In this document: one piece after another, positions 1 through 7,803 of the stretch
How the letters are laid out: each line of letters starts with the position of its first letter
How positions within the stretch are numbered: position 1 is the first letter of the stretch
Source: CAYYFX01 sp046330135
Lineage (GTDB): Bacteria > ARS69
DNA length: 64,000 nt
Reading direction: 5' to 3'
Assembly: GCA_046330135.1 (NCBI GenBank)
Contig: JAXLTI010000004.1
Span: forward strand, 186,001 to 250,000
The notes under the pieces: model-generated
Told to the model about the DNA's origin: nothing
The model's database searches: none
What the model saw: only the letters and a program-made list of their open reading frames with translations
Program-made: the position numbers and the translations under genes

Positions 1-1048
1 CGAGCCGGTCGCCGCTCGACGCGTGCCGAGGCTCCAGCTCGAGCGTCCAGACGCCCGGAGCGCGCCACCGGTCGCCGGCCCCGAACATCTGCAGCGCCGC
101 GATGGTCTTGCCCGGGAAGTCCGCGCAGTCCTCGCAGCCCAGGCCGTTGCACAGCTTCAGCTGCGCGACGGAGTCGGCCCTCCACGCCGTGGCGCCCTTC
201 GCCGCTTCCAGGAGCTGCACGCCCATCGAATCCCGCACGCGAAGCGTCACGTCTGCAGACTCGGGGTAGGCCGCGAAGACGCAGACGTTGTTCAGGTCCG
301 GCACGAGCGGGCCGGAGTCGCTCACTTCGAACCGGAGCGACTCGACGCGCGATTCGCCGAGCGATGCGGCCGCGTGGATTCCGAGCCCGCCTTCGTTCCC
401 CGCCGCCGCCACGAGGATGCGTCCTGGTCCCGTGAGCCGATCCAGGCGGACGTCGAGCGAGTCCGTGCCGTCGTGCGAGGAGAGATGCGTGTTGAGCGAG
501 AGATCCACCACCGCCGGGCAACGAGCCGCCGCCGCGACGCGGAAGATGTAGTCCACGGCGTCGACGATGTCCCAGGGATCCAGCGTGGAGCGCACCAGCA
601 CCAGCTTCGCTTCCGGCGCGATCCCCGTCAGCCGCGGGGACGCGCGTCCGCTGCCCGCCGCGAGCACCGCGAGCGCCGTGCCCTTGTCGTCGGTGCGGAT
701 GTCGGCGCGACGATTGTCGATCTCCGCCGCCGACCATTCCGTGCCGTACCCGAACGACGCGGTGCCTCCCGTGGTCACGCTCTGATCCCAGACCGCGAGG
801 ACGCGCGTGCGCCCGTCCGCCGCCATGAGATCCGGGTGGTACAGATCGAAGCCCGTCCACACGACACCGATCACGACCGACGCGCCGGTGTCGCCCTCGA
901 AGGTCGTCCCGTGACGCCGCCAGCAGTACGGCGTCACGCCGATCTCCTGGAGCGGATCGTCGAGCGCGTGCGCGGCGGGCGCCGCCGCGAGGAGGAAGGC
1001 GAGGCTGAGCGCCCGTGTGGCGAAGGGACCGGCCGCCGGAGCGCGCAT
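1..1048 (-). CDS. Secreted subtilisin-like (S8) protein, catalytic residues lost; 3' end outside window
   Basis: Only the first ~349 residues are visible because the gene runs off the left edge. The ATG at 1048 is followed by a signal peptide (LSLAFLLAAAPAAHA). The S8 subtilase layout is readable: IGVVWTGFDLYHPDL corresponds to the family Asp box (DTG..HPDL), DDKGTALAVLAAG to the His box (HGTHVAG), and ILVAAAGNEGG to the oxyanion Asn box. The catalytic Asp is replaced by Trp and the catalytic His by Lys, with the reading frame intact on both sides. The Ser box lies beyond the edge. This looks like a pseudoprotease, perhaps a binding or scaffold protein, secreted across the inner membrane. It lies 57 nt downstream of the small anchored protein gene on the same strand and may share its transcript. 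No strong Shine-Dalgarno is seen before the ATG. The fold assignment is fairly sure; the role is unknown. Confidence 0.75.
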   Translation of the reverse strand, partial: MRAPAAGPFATRALSLAFLLAAAPAAHALDDPLQEIGVTPYCWRRHGTTFEGDTGASVVIGVVWTGFDLYHPDLMAADGRTRVLAVWDQSVTTGGTASFGYGTEWSAAEIDNRRADIRTDDKGTALAVLAAGSGRASPRLTGIAPEAKLVLVRSTLDPWDIVDAVDYIFRVAAAARCPAVVDLSLNTHLSSHDGTDSLDVRLDRLTGPGRILVAAAGNEGGLGIHAAASLGESRVESLRFEVSDSGPLVPDLNNVCVFAAYPESADVTLRVRDSMGVQLLEAAKGATAWRADSVAQLKLCNGLGCEDCADFPGKTIAALQMFGAGDRWRAPGVWTLELEPRHASSGDRL

Positions 1049-1105
1049 GCGACGCCTAGACGCGCACGCGGGGACGCAAGCGGCGCGGACTCCCCGGAGG
1101 CGACG

Positions 1106-1501
1106 CTAGAGGGTGTTCGCCGGCGTGGAGACGCGCGTCGTGAAGTCGCCGGGCAACGAGAAGAGGGCGTCGAGGCGATCGGCGGGAACGAGGAGTACCC
1201 ACTGCCCGTTGCCGCGTCGCTCCACCACCTCGACCTGCAGCGCCGCGAGGCGGCCCGCGTCGATCCGCCCCCTGGCGATGACGCGGACGCGGGCGTTCGG
1301 CGACGTCGAGGACGCTTCCGCGCCGGCGCTCGCCGGGGGCGAGGCCGCGTCGATCTCCGCGGCGGTCGCCGGTGCGGTCACGTAGGTCGACGGGCCCGCG
1401 ACCCCGGCTGCGCCGGACCGACCTCTCGCGCTCACGAAGCGCGACACGCCGAGAGCCACGAGGCCGAAGGCGAGGACGCTCAGCATCCGTCGCGATCGCA
1501 T
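1106..1501 (-). CDS. Small membrane-anchored or secreted protein, function unknown
   Basis: 131 residues from the ATG at 1501, chosen because GGGAGG lies 6 nt upstream; the open frame extends further 5' but without a better start. An N-terminal hydrophobic stretch (MLSVLAFGLVALGVSRFVSA) suggests a signal peptide or single membrane anchor. It is followed by an Ala/Ser-rich linker and a C-terminal basic/hydrophobic domain (about residues 75-131) with LQVEVVERRGNGQWVLLVPA. I do not recognise the family. It is followed by the subtilase-like gene, which suggests a shared envelope role, but this is only context. Confidence 0.6.
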   Translation of the reverse strand: MRSRRMLSVLAFGLVALGVSRFVSARGRSGAAGVAGPSTYVTAPATAAEIDAASPPASAGAEASSTSPNARVRVIARGRIDAGRLAALQVEVVERRGNGQWVLLVPADRLDALFSLPGDFTTRVSTPANTL

Positions 1502-1690
1502 GCACAACCTCCCGGCTCGCGGGGGACGCTCCTTCGGACGATGGAAGCTCGCTCGACGAAGGATGCGGCGGAGAGCATCGGACTCGCCGCTCGCGCGGGT
1601 CAACTTCGAAGGACGCTCCGTCGTGAAGGTGCGGTGAAGATCTCGTGGGGAAGATCCGGCGCGGTGAGGCGCTCGAAGCCCTCCGAGGCT

Positions 1691-4099
1691 TCATCGATCC
1701 ACGAAGATCCCGAAGAGCTTCGCCATCGCGGAGCGCGGCTGATCCCTTGCCGGCGACGTCGTGACGCCGTTCTCGCGTCCCGTCGAATACCGGTCCTCGT
1801 CCCCGCCGAGATCGAGGAGCACGCCGAGCGAGAACGCGCCCGTCTGCGCGAAGTGATACTCGTTCGTCCCGGCGGCGCCCTGCACCGCGTCGCCGGTGGC
1901 TTCCCGAGCGTCCGCGCCGTCCAGGTCCACGTGCAGCCCGATCGCCTGCTGCGCGGCGGCGCCCTGGCCGAGCCCGTCGCAGCGGTAGTGATCGTTGCCC
2001 GACGCGTCGAGCAGCAAGCCGCAGCCGACATCCCAGCCCGCGCCCTGACTCGCGGCGGTCATCGACCAGTAGTCGTCGTCACCCGCGTCGTCGATCAGCG
2101 CGCCGGCGGCTTGATGCACGCCGAAGCCCTGGCCGTAGCGATTGCCGTAGTAGAGGTCGCGCCCCTTCGCGTCCCACAGCACGCCGAGCGCCCAGTAGTA
2201 CGCGCCGCCCTGCGCGAACTCCCCCGCCTCGTAGCGATCGTCCCCCGCGAGATCGCAGATCAGGCCCACGCCGCCCGCCGCGTATTGCCGGAAGCCGAAG
2301 CCGATGCCCTGGCTGAAGGACTGGTAGACGGCGGGCGTGCCGTACGCGGAAGGCGTGGGGCCGTTCGCGCGATAGAGATCGTTGCCGTCCTCGTCCACGA
2401 TCGCGCCGAGCCCGCGCGGCCCGCCCACCCCCTCGCAGAGGAAGTCCCCGAGGTACGTGTCGCCGCCGGGCCCCAGATCCATCACGATGCCGCCGCCGTA
2501 CATTCCGGCGCCCACCGACCACTCGGAGCCCACGTACGCGTCTTTGCCGGCGCGATCGAGCAGGAGCGCCGCGCCGAACGCCGCCGCGCCGCACGAGAGC
2601 ATGGCCCCCTCGTAGCGATCGTCCCCCGCGCGGTCGTCCACGAGCACCGCGCCCAACAGGGCTGACGCCGGACCCTGCTCCGCGCTCCCCGTGTACTTGT
2701 CGTTCCCCGAGAGATCCACGATCGCGCGCGCGCCGAGCACGAGATCGCTCGCGAAGTATTCGTCGTCTCCGCCCGGGTCCACGACCCCGGCGATCTTCGA
2801 CATGTCGTAGCGGTTGTTCCCTTCGCCGCCCGCGACGATCCAGCCGACGTCTTTCGAATGGAACGTCCACTCCACGTTCCCTTCGACCGCGCCGGCCAGC
2901 TCCACCGGCGGTGGCGCTGCATGGCGTGGCTGCTTGGACAGATCCTCGAGCCCGGCGCTGTCGGCCGCGACGAGCGGCGCGAACGCCGCCAGCGCCGCCC
3001 CGAGCTCCGCGAAGTCCACCTTCGTGGAACGTCGCATGACCGCCACGTGCGCGTGCGTGTCGGCGCCCTGCAGGTAGAACGTCTTCTTCGGCACGCGCAG
3101 GAGCGCGAGCGTCTGCCGCGCGAGGGTGCTGTCCGTCAGGGCGTCGCCGAGCGCGCGATCGAGGTGCTCGCGTACGTTCTTCAGCACGTCGCCGAGGCGC
3201 GCCCGTCCGGCGGAGGAGTCCGGCGACGCGAAGCGCGCTTCCTCCGGCGCCCATCGGTCGCCGAAGCCGGAGCGCTTCTTGCCCGCCGTGCGCTGCGCCG
3301 ACGGCGCGCGCTCCGGCCACGCGTCGATCGCGTTGCGGTAGAGGTGCAGGGCCGTGGCCAGCGGGTCCCGGGCGGCGCCCTCGGCCGGCGCGGCGACGTC
3401 GCGCGCGATCTCGGGAAGACGGAAGGGATCTTCGAACGCCGCGCGCACGTGCGAGAGCGAATGGAAGTCCGGTTCGTCGGCCTGCGCCTTGGCGAACACG
3501 CCTTGGAGCTTCGCGACCTCGGCGCCGAGGTCTTCCTTCGCCACCGCCGCGCCCAGCGCGCTCGACGTGTCCGCGGGATCGAGCAGCCGCTCCCCGCTCG
3601 GCGCCTTCCACGCATAGTCCGTCCACCGCGGCAGGCCGATCGTCCCGGTCCAGTCCGTGCGGTCCGCGAGCACCACGTCGATGCGGCGCACCGCGTCTTC
3701 GGCGTCGAGCGAGTCCGGAATCGCGTCGCCGCGCCGGCGGGACGTCCGGACGTCGAGATGGAGCGTGTCGCCGGGCGCCATCCTGCGGATCTTCGCTTCG
3801 GCTTCGGGCGCGCTTCCCGGGGGCGCCCCGTTCAGCGCCACCACGAGGTCGGGTCGCGCGAGGTCGGCGCCCTTGCACGTGGTGCCCTCGCCCTGGAGGG
3901 GCCCGGGCAGGATCCAGCTCACGATGACATGCCCGCCCGGGATGTCGCGGAAGCCGAGTCCGGCCCAGCCTTCGCGCGAGGGCTCTCGACGGCCCGCGGC
4001 CAGCGCGCTCGCCGGCGGCGGCGCCGCGAGAGCGAGGAGCGCTCCCGCGACCCCCGTGGCCACGCCGAGGATCCGCAACGCGGTGCTTCGCTTCATCAT
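1691..4099 (-). CDS. Secreted PDZ-like protein with ~12 D-x-x-G-x-D-x-Y repeats
   Basis: 802 residues with an N-terminal signal peptide (ILGVATGVAGALLALAAPPPASA). Residues ~45-120 resemble a PDZ-type domain (WAGLGFRDIPGGHVIVSWI, then PDLVVALNG), normally a peptide-binding module. A largely helical middle follows. Residues ~430-780 are a tandem array of about 25-residue units, each holding a D-x-x-G-[ND]-D-x-Y core (SGNDKY, AGDDRY, DGNDLY, AGDDDY, SGNDHY) followed by a Gly/Ala-rich stretch and a hydrophobic strand. The regular spacing suggests a parallel beta-solenoid, and the acidic turns could bind calcium (inference). I know of no enzymatic motif here. ATG at 4099 (or 4096). It is convergent with nothing nearby and shares its strand with the regulator upstream at 4138. 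Confidence 0.8.
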   Translation of the reverse strand: MMKRSTALRILGVATGVAGALLALAAPPPASALAAGRREPSREGWAGLGFRDIPGGHVIVSWILPGPLQGEGTTCKGADLARPDLVVALNGAPPGSAPEAEAKIRRMAPGDTLHLDVRTSRRRGDAIPDSLDAEDAVRRIDVVLADRTDWTGTIGLPRWTDYAWKAPSGERLLDPADTSSALGAAVAKEDLGAEVAKLQGVFAKAQADEPDFHSLSHVRAAFEDPFRLPEIARDVAAPAEGAARDPLATALHLYRNAIDAWPERAPSAQRTAGKKRSGFGDRWAPEEARFASPDSSAGRARLGDVLKNVREHLDRALGDALTDSTLARQTLALLRVPKKTFYLQGADTHAHVAVMRRSTKVDFAELGAALAAFAPLVAADSAGLEDLSKQPRHAAPPPVELAGAVEGNVEWTFHSKDVGWIVAGGEGNNRYDMSKIAGVVDPGGDDEYFASDLVLGARAIVDLSGNDKYTGSAEQGPASALLGAVLVDDRAGDDRYEGAMLSCGAAAFGAALLLDRAGKDAYVGSEWSVGAGMYGGGIVMDLGPGGDTYLGDFLCEGVGGPRGLGAIVDEDGNDLYRANGPTPSAYGTPAVYQSFSQGIGFGFRQYAAGGVGLICDLAGDDRYEAGEFAQGGAYYWALGVLWDAKGRDLYYGNRYGQGFGVHQAAGALIDDAGDDDYWSMTAASQGAGWDVGCGLLLDASGNDHYRCDGLGQGAAAQQAIGLHVDLDGADAREATGDAVQGAAGTNEYHFAQTGAFSLGVLLDLGGDEDRYSTGRENGVTTSPARDQPRSAMAKLFGIFVDR

Positions 4100-4137
4100 C
4101 GGCGGAGCCTACAAGAGGTCGGGTCTTTCGTCGCCCG

Positions 4138-5463
4138 TCAGGCGCGCGGCCCCCGACGGCGGCGCGAGGACGGCGTCGGCGCGGCCGGCAACGCCTCGCC
4201 GAAGGCGGCTGCGGAGAAGCGGCGGAGGACGGCGTCCGAAAGGGCGGCGAGGGGCTCGCGGCGCAGGTGGAGCACGAAGGAGCCGCCGGCGCTCTCTTCG
4301 CGCAGCAGCCCCGCTTCGCGCAGCACGACGACGTGATGCGAGATCGTGGGACGGGAGAGCGCGAGCTGCGCCGCGAGATCGGCGGAGGTCATCGGCGTCC
4401 GCGCGATCAGCGCGGCCATGGCGAAGCGAGTGGGGTCGCCCAGGGCCTTGAAGATCAACGGCGGGTCGACTTCGGCGGGCGGCTCACTCGCACGGGCCGC
4501 CGCCGCGTCGAGGGCGAGAGCCGCGTCGAAATACGGCAGGAAGACGACCACCCCCGGCCCATCCTCGAAGGCCGTCCAGAACCGGTGGTGATTGAATGCC
4601 GAGGCCACGACGTACGCCTCGCGCACGCGCTCGTACGGAAGGGCGTACCCGCCGCGAATCGCGCGCAGCTGCTGCGACGCGTCGTGGGCCTCCAGGCGCA
4701 GGAGGGCCACGCGGAAGAACTCCTCCAGCGTGCACGACTGGAGCAGCCGCTCCTTCTCCGCGCGCGAGCGCCGCACCTGCGGCTCGAGGGTGGCCCAGGT
4801 CCGCTCGAAGGCGGCGCTCCAGTACGCATCGAGCACGCGGAGGACGCGAGCCTTCGCCTCCTCCGGCGAAGCGACCACTCGCTCGAGCGCCTGCAGCGTC
4901 GCGCTGTTGAGGCCCGGCGGATACAGCTCGACGTGCTCGAGCCATTCGCGCTTCTCGGCGGGCGCTTCGAGCAAGGCCTGCGCGAGCGTGATCTCCCCGC
5001 GCGCGATCCGGTCCGCGACGCGGCCGTCGTGCAGGGCGCCCTCCAGCATCGAGAACCGGAACCGCTCCGGGTCGATCGATTCGAAGAGGCTCCGGAGCCC
5101 CCGCATGTCCTCGGGAGGCGCGGCGCCCCCGATCGCGTCGCCCACGAAGACCCAGAACCGCGCGGAGTCCCGGAAGTACGCGAGGCCCTCGCGACACGAC
5201 GGCGGCAAGCGCTCGAGCGTCTCGCGCTTCCACTCGGGGTGGATGCGCGCCGCGGGGTTCAGGAGCACCTCGAGCGAATAGAGGAGGTCGAAGCGCAGTC
5301 CGCTCGCGAAGCGGAAGCGCTGCTTCAGCGCAGTCTCCCCGGCCGCCGCCTCCGGTCCGGGGCGCTTCGTCGCGTGCCGGTCGCCGCTCGGGCCCGACGC
5401 CGCGCCGCCGCCGCTTCGGTCCACCCCGCCCCGGGGCGCATTCCGTTTTGATTTGCTAGCCAT
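4138..5463 (-). CDS. ArsR-type winged-helix regulator with large N-terminal domain
   Basis: 441 residues from the ATG at 5463 (GGGTGGA 5 nt upstream); a GTG at 5499 in the same frame would add 12 residues but sits on top of the predicted transcription start. The C-terminal ~80 residues are an ArsR/SmtB-like helix-turn-helix: IFKALGDPTRFAMAALIAR, then MTSADLAAQLALSRPTISHH and a beta-wing. The N-terminal ~320 residues are helical and unrecognised; they resemble the long sensory part found in some ArsR proteins with DUF5937-like domains (weak similarity by eye). No ArsR metal-binding Cys pair is visible in the HTH. The gene diverges from the CBM9-DUF5916 gene, with a perfect palindrome between them, so it probably represses that gene and perhaps itself. 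Confidence 0.8.
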   Translation of the reverse strand: MASKSKRNAPRGGVDRSGGGAASGPSGDRHATKRPGPEAAAGETALKQRFRFASGLRFDLLYSLEVLLNPAARIHPEWKRETLERLPPSCREGLAYFRDSARFWVFVGDAIGGAAPPEDMRGLRSLFESIDPERFRFSMLEGALHDGRVADRIARGEITLAQALLEAPAEKREWLEHVELYPPGLNSATLQALERVVASPEEAKARVLRVLDAYWSAAFERTWATLEPQVRRSRAEKERLLQSCTLEEFFRVALLRLEAHDASQQLRAIRGGYALPYERVREAYVVASAFNHHRFWTAFEDGPGVVVFLPYFDAALALDAAAARASEPPAEVDPPLIFKALGDPTRFAMAALIARTPMTSADLAAQLALSRPTISHHVVVLREAGLLREESAGGSFVLHLRREPLAALSDAVLRRFSAAAFGEALPAAPTPSSRRRRGPRA

Positions 5464-5503
5464 CGAATCCACCCGCTGCTTCACGCCGTCGAAGACCACG
5501 GCA

Positions 5504-5532
5504 ATGGTATTCCCAACAACGTCTTATGACAA
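5504..5532 (-). promoter_or_regulatory. Sigma70-like promoter of the ArsR-type regulator
   Basis: On the minus strand TTGTCA (5527-5532) and TACCAT (5504-5509) are separated by exactly 17 nt. Five of six and four of six bases match the -35 and -10 consensus. Transcription would start close to 5499, which favours the ATG at 5463 as the regulator's start codon. Confidence 0.45.
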
Positions 5533-5546
5533 GTCTTGGTGCCGGG

Positions 5547-5575
5547 TTGACGCGCGGGGATAGTTAGACTATTGT
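5547..5575 (+). promoter_or_regulatory. Sigma70-like promoter of the CBM9-DUF5916 gene
   Basis: TTGACG (5547-5552) and TATTGT (5570-5575) are 17 nt apart. The start codon ATG at 5583 begins 7 nt after the -10, so the transcript should start at or within 1-2 nt of the ATG. This would be a leaderless mRNA, consistent with the absence of any Shine-Dalgarno there. Confidence 0.55.
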
Positions 5576-5580
5576 CTAAC
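5563..5580. promoter_or_regulatory. Perfect palindromic operator overlapping the -10
   Basis: GTTAGAC-TATT-GTCTAAC: 7-bp perfect inverted arms around a 4-nt centre, AT-rich within very GC-rich DNA. It covers the -10 box of the plus-strand promoter, and its size fits ArsR-family operators. The ArsR-type protein encoded by the divergent gene is the obvious candidate binder (inference). Confidence 0.6.
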
Positions 5581-5582
5581 TC

Positions 5583-7775
5583 ATGTCGCCGACACCTAAC
5601 TGCCGTCCGGGCATCCCGGCCGCCGCCGCGGGCGCGCTCCCGCTCCCGCTCCTGCTCCTCCTCGGCTCGGCTCCGGCCGGGGCGAACCCGTCGTTCGCGG
5701 CCTGGCCGATTCCGGCGGGCGCCGCCCTTCCCGTCGTCGACGGCCGCCTCGACGACGCGGTCTGGTCGCTCGCGCCCGCGATCACCGACTTCCGCGAGCG
5801 CTCGCCGCGCGAGGGCGCTGCGCCCTCCGAGTCGACGAGCGTGCGCCTCGCCTACACCGCCACGGATCTCTACGTCGCCGTGCGCTGCGAAGACTCGCAC
5901 CCGGAGGGCATCGTGTCGACGACGCGCCGCCGCGACGACTTCTCGCTCACCGAGGACGACCAGTTCGCGGTGGCGATCGACTCCTACGCCGACCGGCACG
6001 ACGGCTTCTTCTTCTCCACGAACCCCCTCGGCGTGCGCGTCGACGCCCAGTTCTTCGACGAAGGCGACGTGTTCGCGGACGGCTGGGACGGCGAGTGGGA
6101 CGTGCGCGCGTGCCGAGACTCGCTCGGCTGGTCGGCGGAGCTCCGGATCCCGTTCTCCACGCTGCGCTTCCGGCGAGCCGAGCGGGACACCATGGGCGTC
6201 AACCTGTTCCGCCGCCTGATCCGCACGAACGAGGAGCTCTTCTCTCCGCTCATCCCGTTGAGCCGCGCGGCGGGGACGCCTTCCGTGTCGCTCGCTCGGC
6301 AGGTGGTCTTCCAGGGGATCGTCCCCGGGCGCGGCGTGTGGGTTCAGCCTTACGTCGCCGCGCGCGGGAGCGCGGCCGGCGCGTCGAGCCGCGATGCGTC
6401 GCTCGACTCCGGGCTCGATGCTCGCTGGACCCCCGCCGGCACGCTCGCCGCGAACCTCTCCGTGAACACCGACTTCGCACAGGTCGAGGCGGACGATCGC
6501 GAGATCAATCTCACGCGCTTCGCGTTGTTCGTGCCGGAGAAGCGGGACTTCTTCCTGGAGAACGCGGGGCTCTTCGCCTTCGGCGCGCCCTCCGAGGCGG
6601 AGATCTTCTTCAGCCGTCGCGTGGGCCTCCAGGGCGGTGGAGCGAGCGAGGCCGCCGCCGTTCCGATCCGCGTGGGCGCGAAGGCGAGCGGCCGCGCCGG
6701 ACGGACGGAAGCCGGGGCTCTCTATGTCCGCACCGGTGAAGCGCGCGGGGCGCCGGGCGAGGACTTCGTCGTCGCGCGCGTCAAGCGCCGGCTCGACGAG
6801 CGCTCGTGGGTCGGGGCCGTCGTCACGCGTCGCGACGGGTCGCCGTCCGCGGCGGGGTCTGCGCTCGGCGCCGACGGGCTGGTCCGCCTGCCCGGCGAGA
6901 TCGACGTCTCCACCTTCCTCGCCGCGAGCGCTCGCGAGGGCGACGCGTTCGCCCGGAGGAGCGCGGCCTCGCGCCTTCGCGTCGAGCGCGGCGGAGAGCG
7001 CATGGGGCTCCACCTCGAGATCCTCGATCTCGGCGCCGACTTCTCTCCGCCGATCGGCTTCCTCGCGCGTCCGGCCGTTCGGTGCTATCGCGCGGGCTTC
7101 TCGCTCCCGCGGTACGCGGACTCCGGCGCGCTCCGGCGCGTCACGCCGGAGTACGCTTTCGAGCGCTTCGAGGGGCGGAGCGGTCGCTTGCAGGACGACG
7201 GCCATCGCGTCGCCCTCGGCTTCGACGTCCGCTCCGGCGACGCGCTGAGCGTGTTCGTCGAGCGCACGCGCGAGCGCGTGGCGTCCGCATTCCCGCTTCC
7301 CGGAGGGATCGCGATTCCCGCGGGCAGCTACCGGGCGCTCCGCGCGGGGGTGGGCGTCCGGACGAAGGCCGGCCGCCCGCTCTCGGCGAGCGTGGCCGCG
7401 GACGGCGGGGGCTTCCACGGCGGCACACGAGCCACGCTCACCGCGAGCCTCGTCGGCAAGGCGCGGGGGCGCCTGCGCGCCGGGCCGGAGATCGAGCGCT
7501 CGTGGATCCGCGTCGAAGGCGGTCGCGCACGCCCGCTCGTCCTCCGCCTCCGTACCGAGCTCGACCTCGACGTCTCCGCTTCGGTCACGAGCTTCGTGCA
7601 GTACGACAACGAGTCCGGCGAGCTGGGTTGGCGAGCCCAGCTCCGCGTCCTGCGACGGGAAGGCGCCGAGCTCCTCTGCGTGTACGGGCTGGGCGTCCAC
7701 CCGGACGAGGAGGCACCCGACGGCGCGCCTCGTCAGTGGTTCGAGCTGAAGGCCACGTACCGAGTGGATCTGTGA
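5583..7775 (+). CDS. CBM9-like domain plus DUF5916 outer-membrane barrel protein
   Basis: 730 residues. Signal peptide (GALPLPLLLLLGSAPAGA). Residues ~45-210 match the carbohydrate-binding module family 9-like domain seen at the start of DUF5916 proteins (PVVDGRLDDAVWSLAPAITDF, then a strand pattern ending SAELRIPFSTLRF). The rest (~230-730) is the DUF5916 region, including NLSVNTDFAQVEADDREINL and PEKRDFFLENAGLFAFG, with alternating amphipathic strands to the C-terminus, typical of an outer-membrane beta-barrel. The family is common in FCB-group bacteria and may handle glycans or peptides; the substrate is unknown. The start is set by the ATG 7 nt after the -10 box. It is predicted to be repressed by the divergent ArsR-type regulator. 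An MFS gene follows 28 nt later in the same direction. Confidence 0.85.
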   Translation: MSPTPNCRPGIPAAAAGALPLPLLLLLGSAPAGANPSFAAWPIPAGAALPVVDGRLDDAVWSLAPAITDFRERSPREGAAPSESTSVRLAYTATDLYVAVRCEDSHPEGIVSTTRRRDDFSLTEDDQFAVAIDSYADRHDGFFFSTNPLGVRVDAQFFDEGDVFADGWDGEWDVRACRDSLGWSAELRIPFSTLRFRRAERDTMGVNLFRRLIRTNEELFSPLIPLSRAAGTPSVSLARQVVFQGIVPGRGVWVQPYVAARGSAAGASSRDASLDSGLDARWTPAGTLAANLSVNTDFAQVEADDREINLTRFALFVPEKRDFFLENAGLFAFGAPSEAEIFFSRRVGLQGGGASEAAAVPIRVGAKASGRAGRTEAGALYVRTGEARGAPGEDFVVARVKRRLDERSWVGAVVTRRDGSPSAAGSALGADGLVRLPGEIDVSTFLAASAREGDAFARRSAASRLRVERGGERMGLHLEILDLGADFSPPIGFLARPAVRCYRAGFSLPRYADSGALRRVTPEYAFERFEGRSGRLQDDGHRVALGFDVRSGDALSVFVERTRERVASAFPLPGGIAIPAGSYRALRAGVGVRTKAGRPLSASVAADGGGFHGGTRATLTASLVGKARGRLRAGPEIERSWIRVEGGRARPLVLRLRTELDLDVSASVTSFVQYDNESGELGWRAQLRVLRREGAELLCVYGLGVHPDEEAPDGAPRQWFELKATYRVDL

Positions 7776-7803
7776 GCAAACGACCGACGCTGGAGGATTC
7801 GCG

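Noticed and set aside
23..2665. 880-codon open frame on the plus strand
   Set aside because: Antisense to three clear minus-strand genes; Arg/Ala/His-rich with no domain, an artefact of high GC codon positions.
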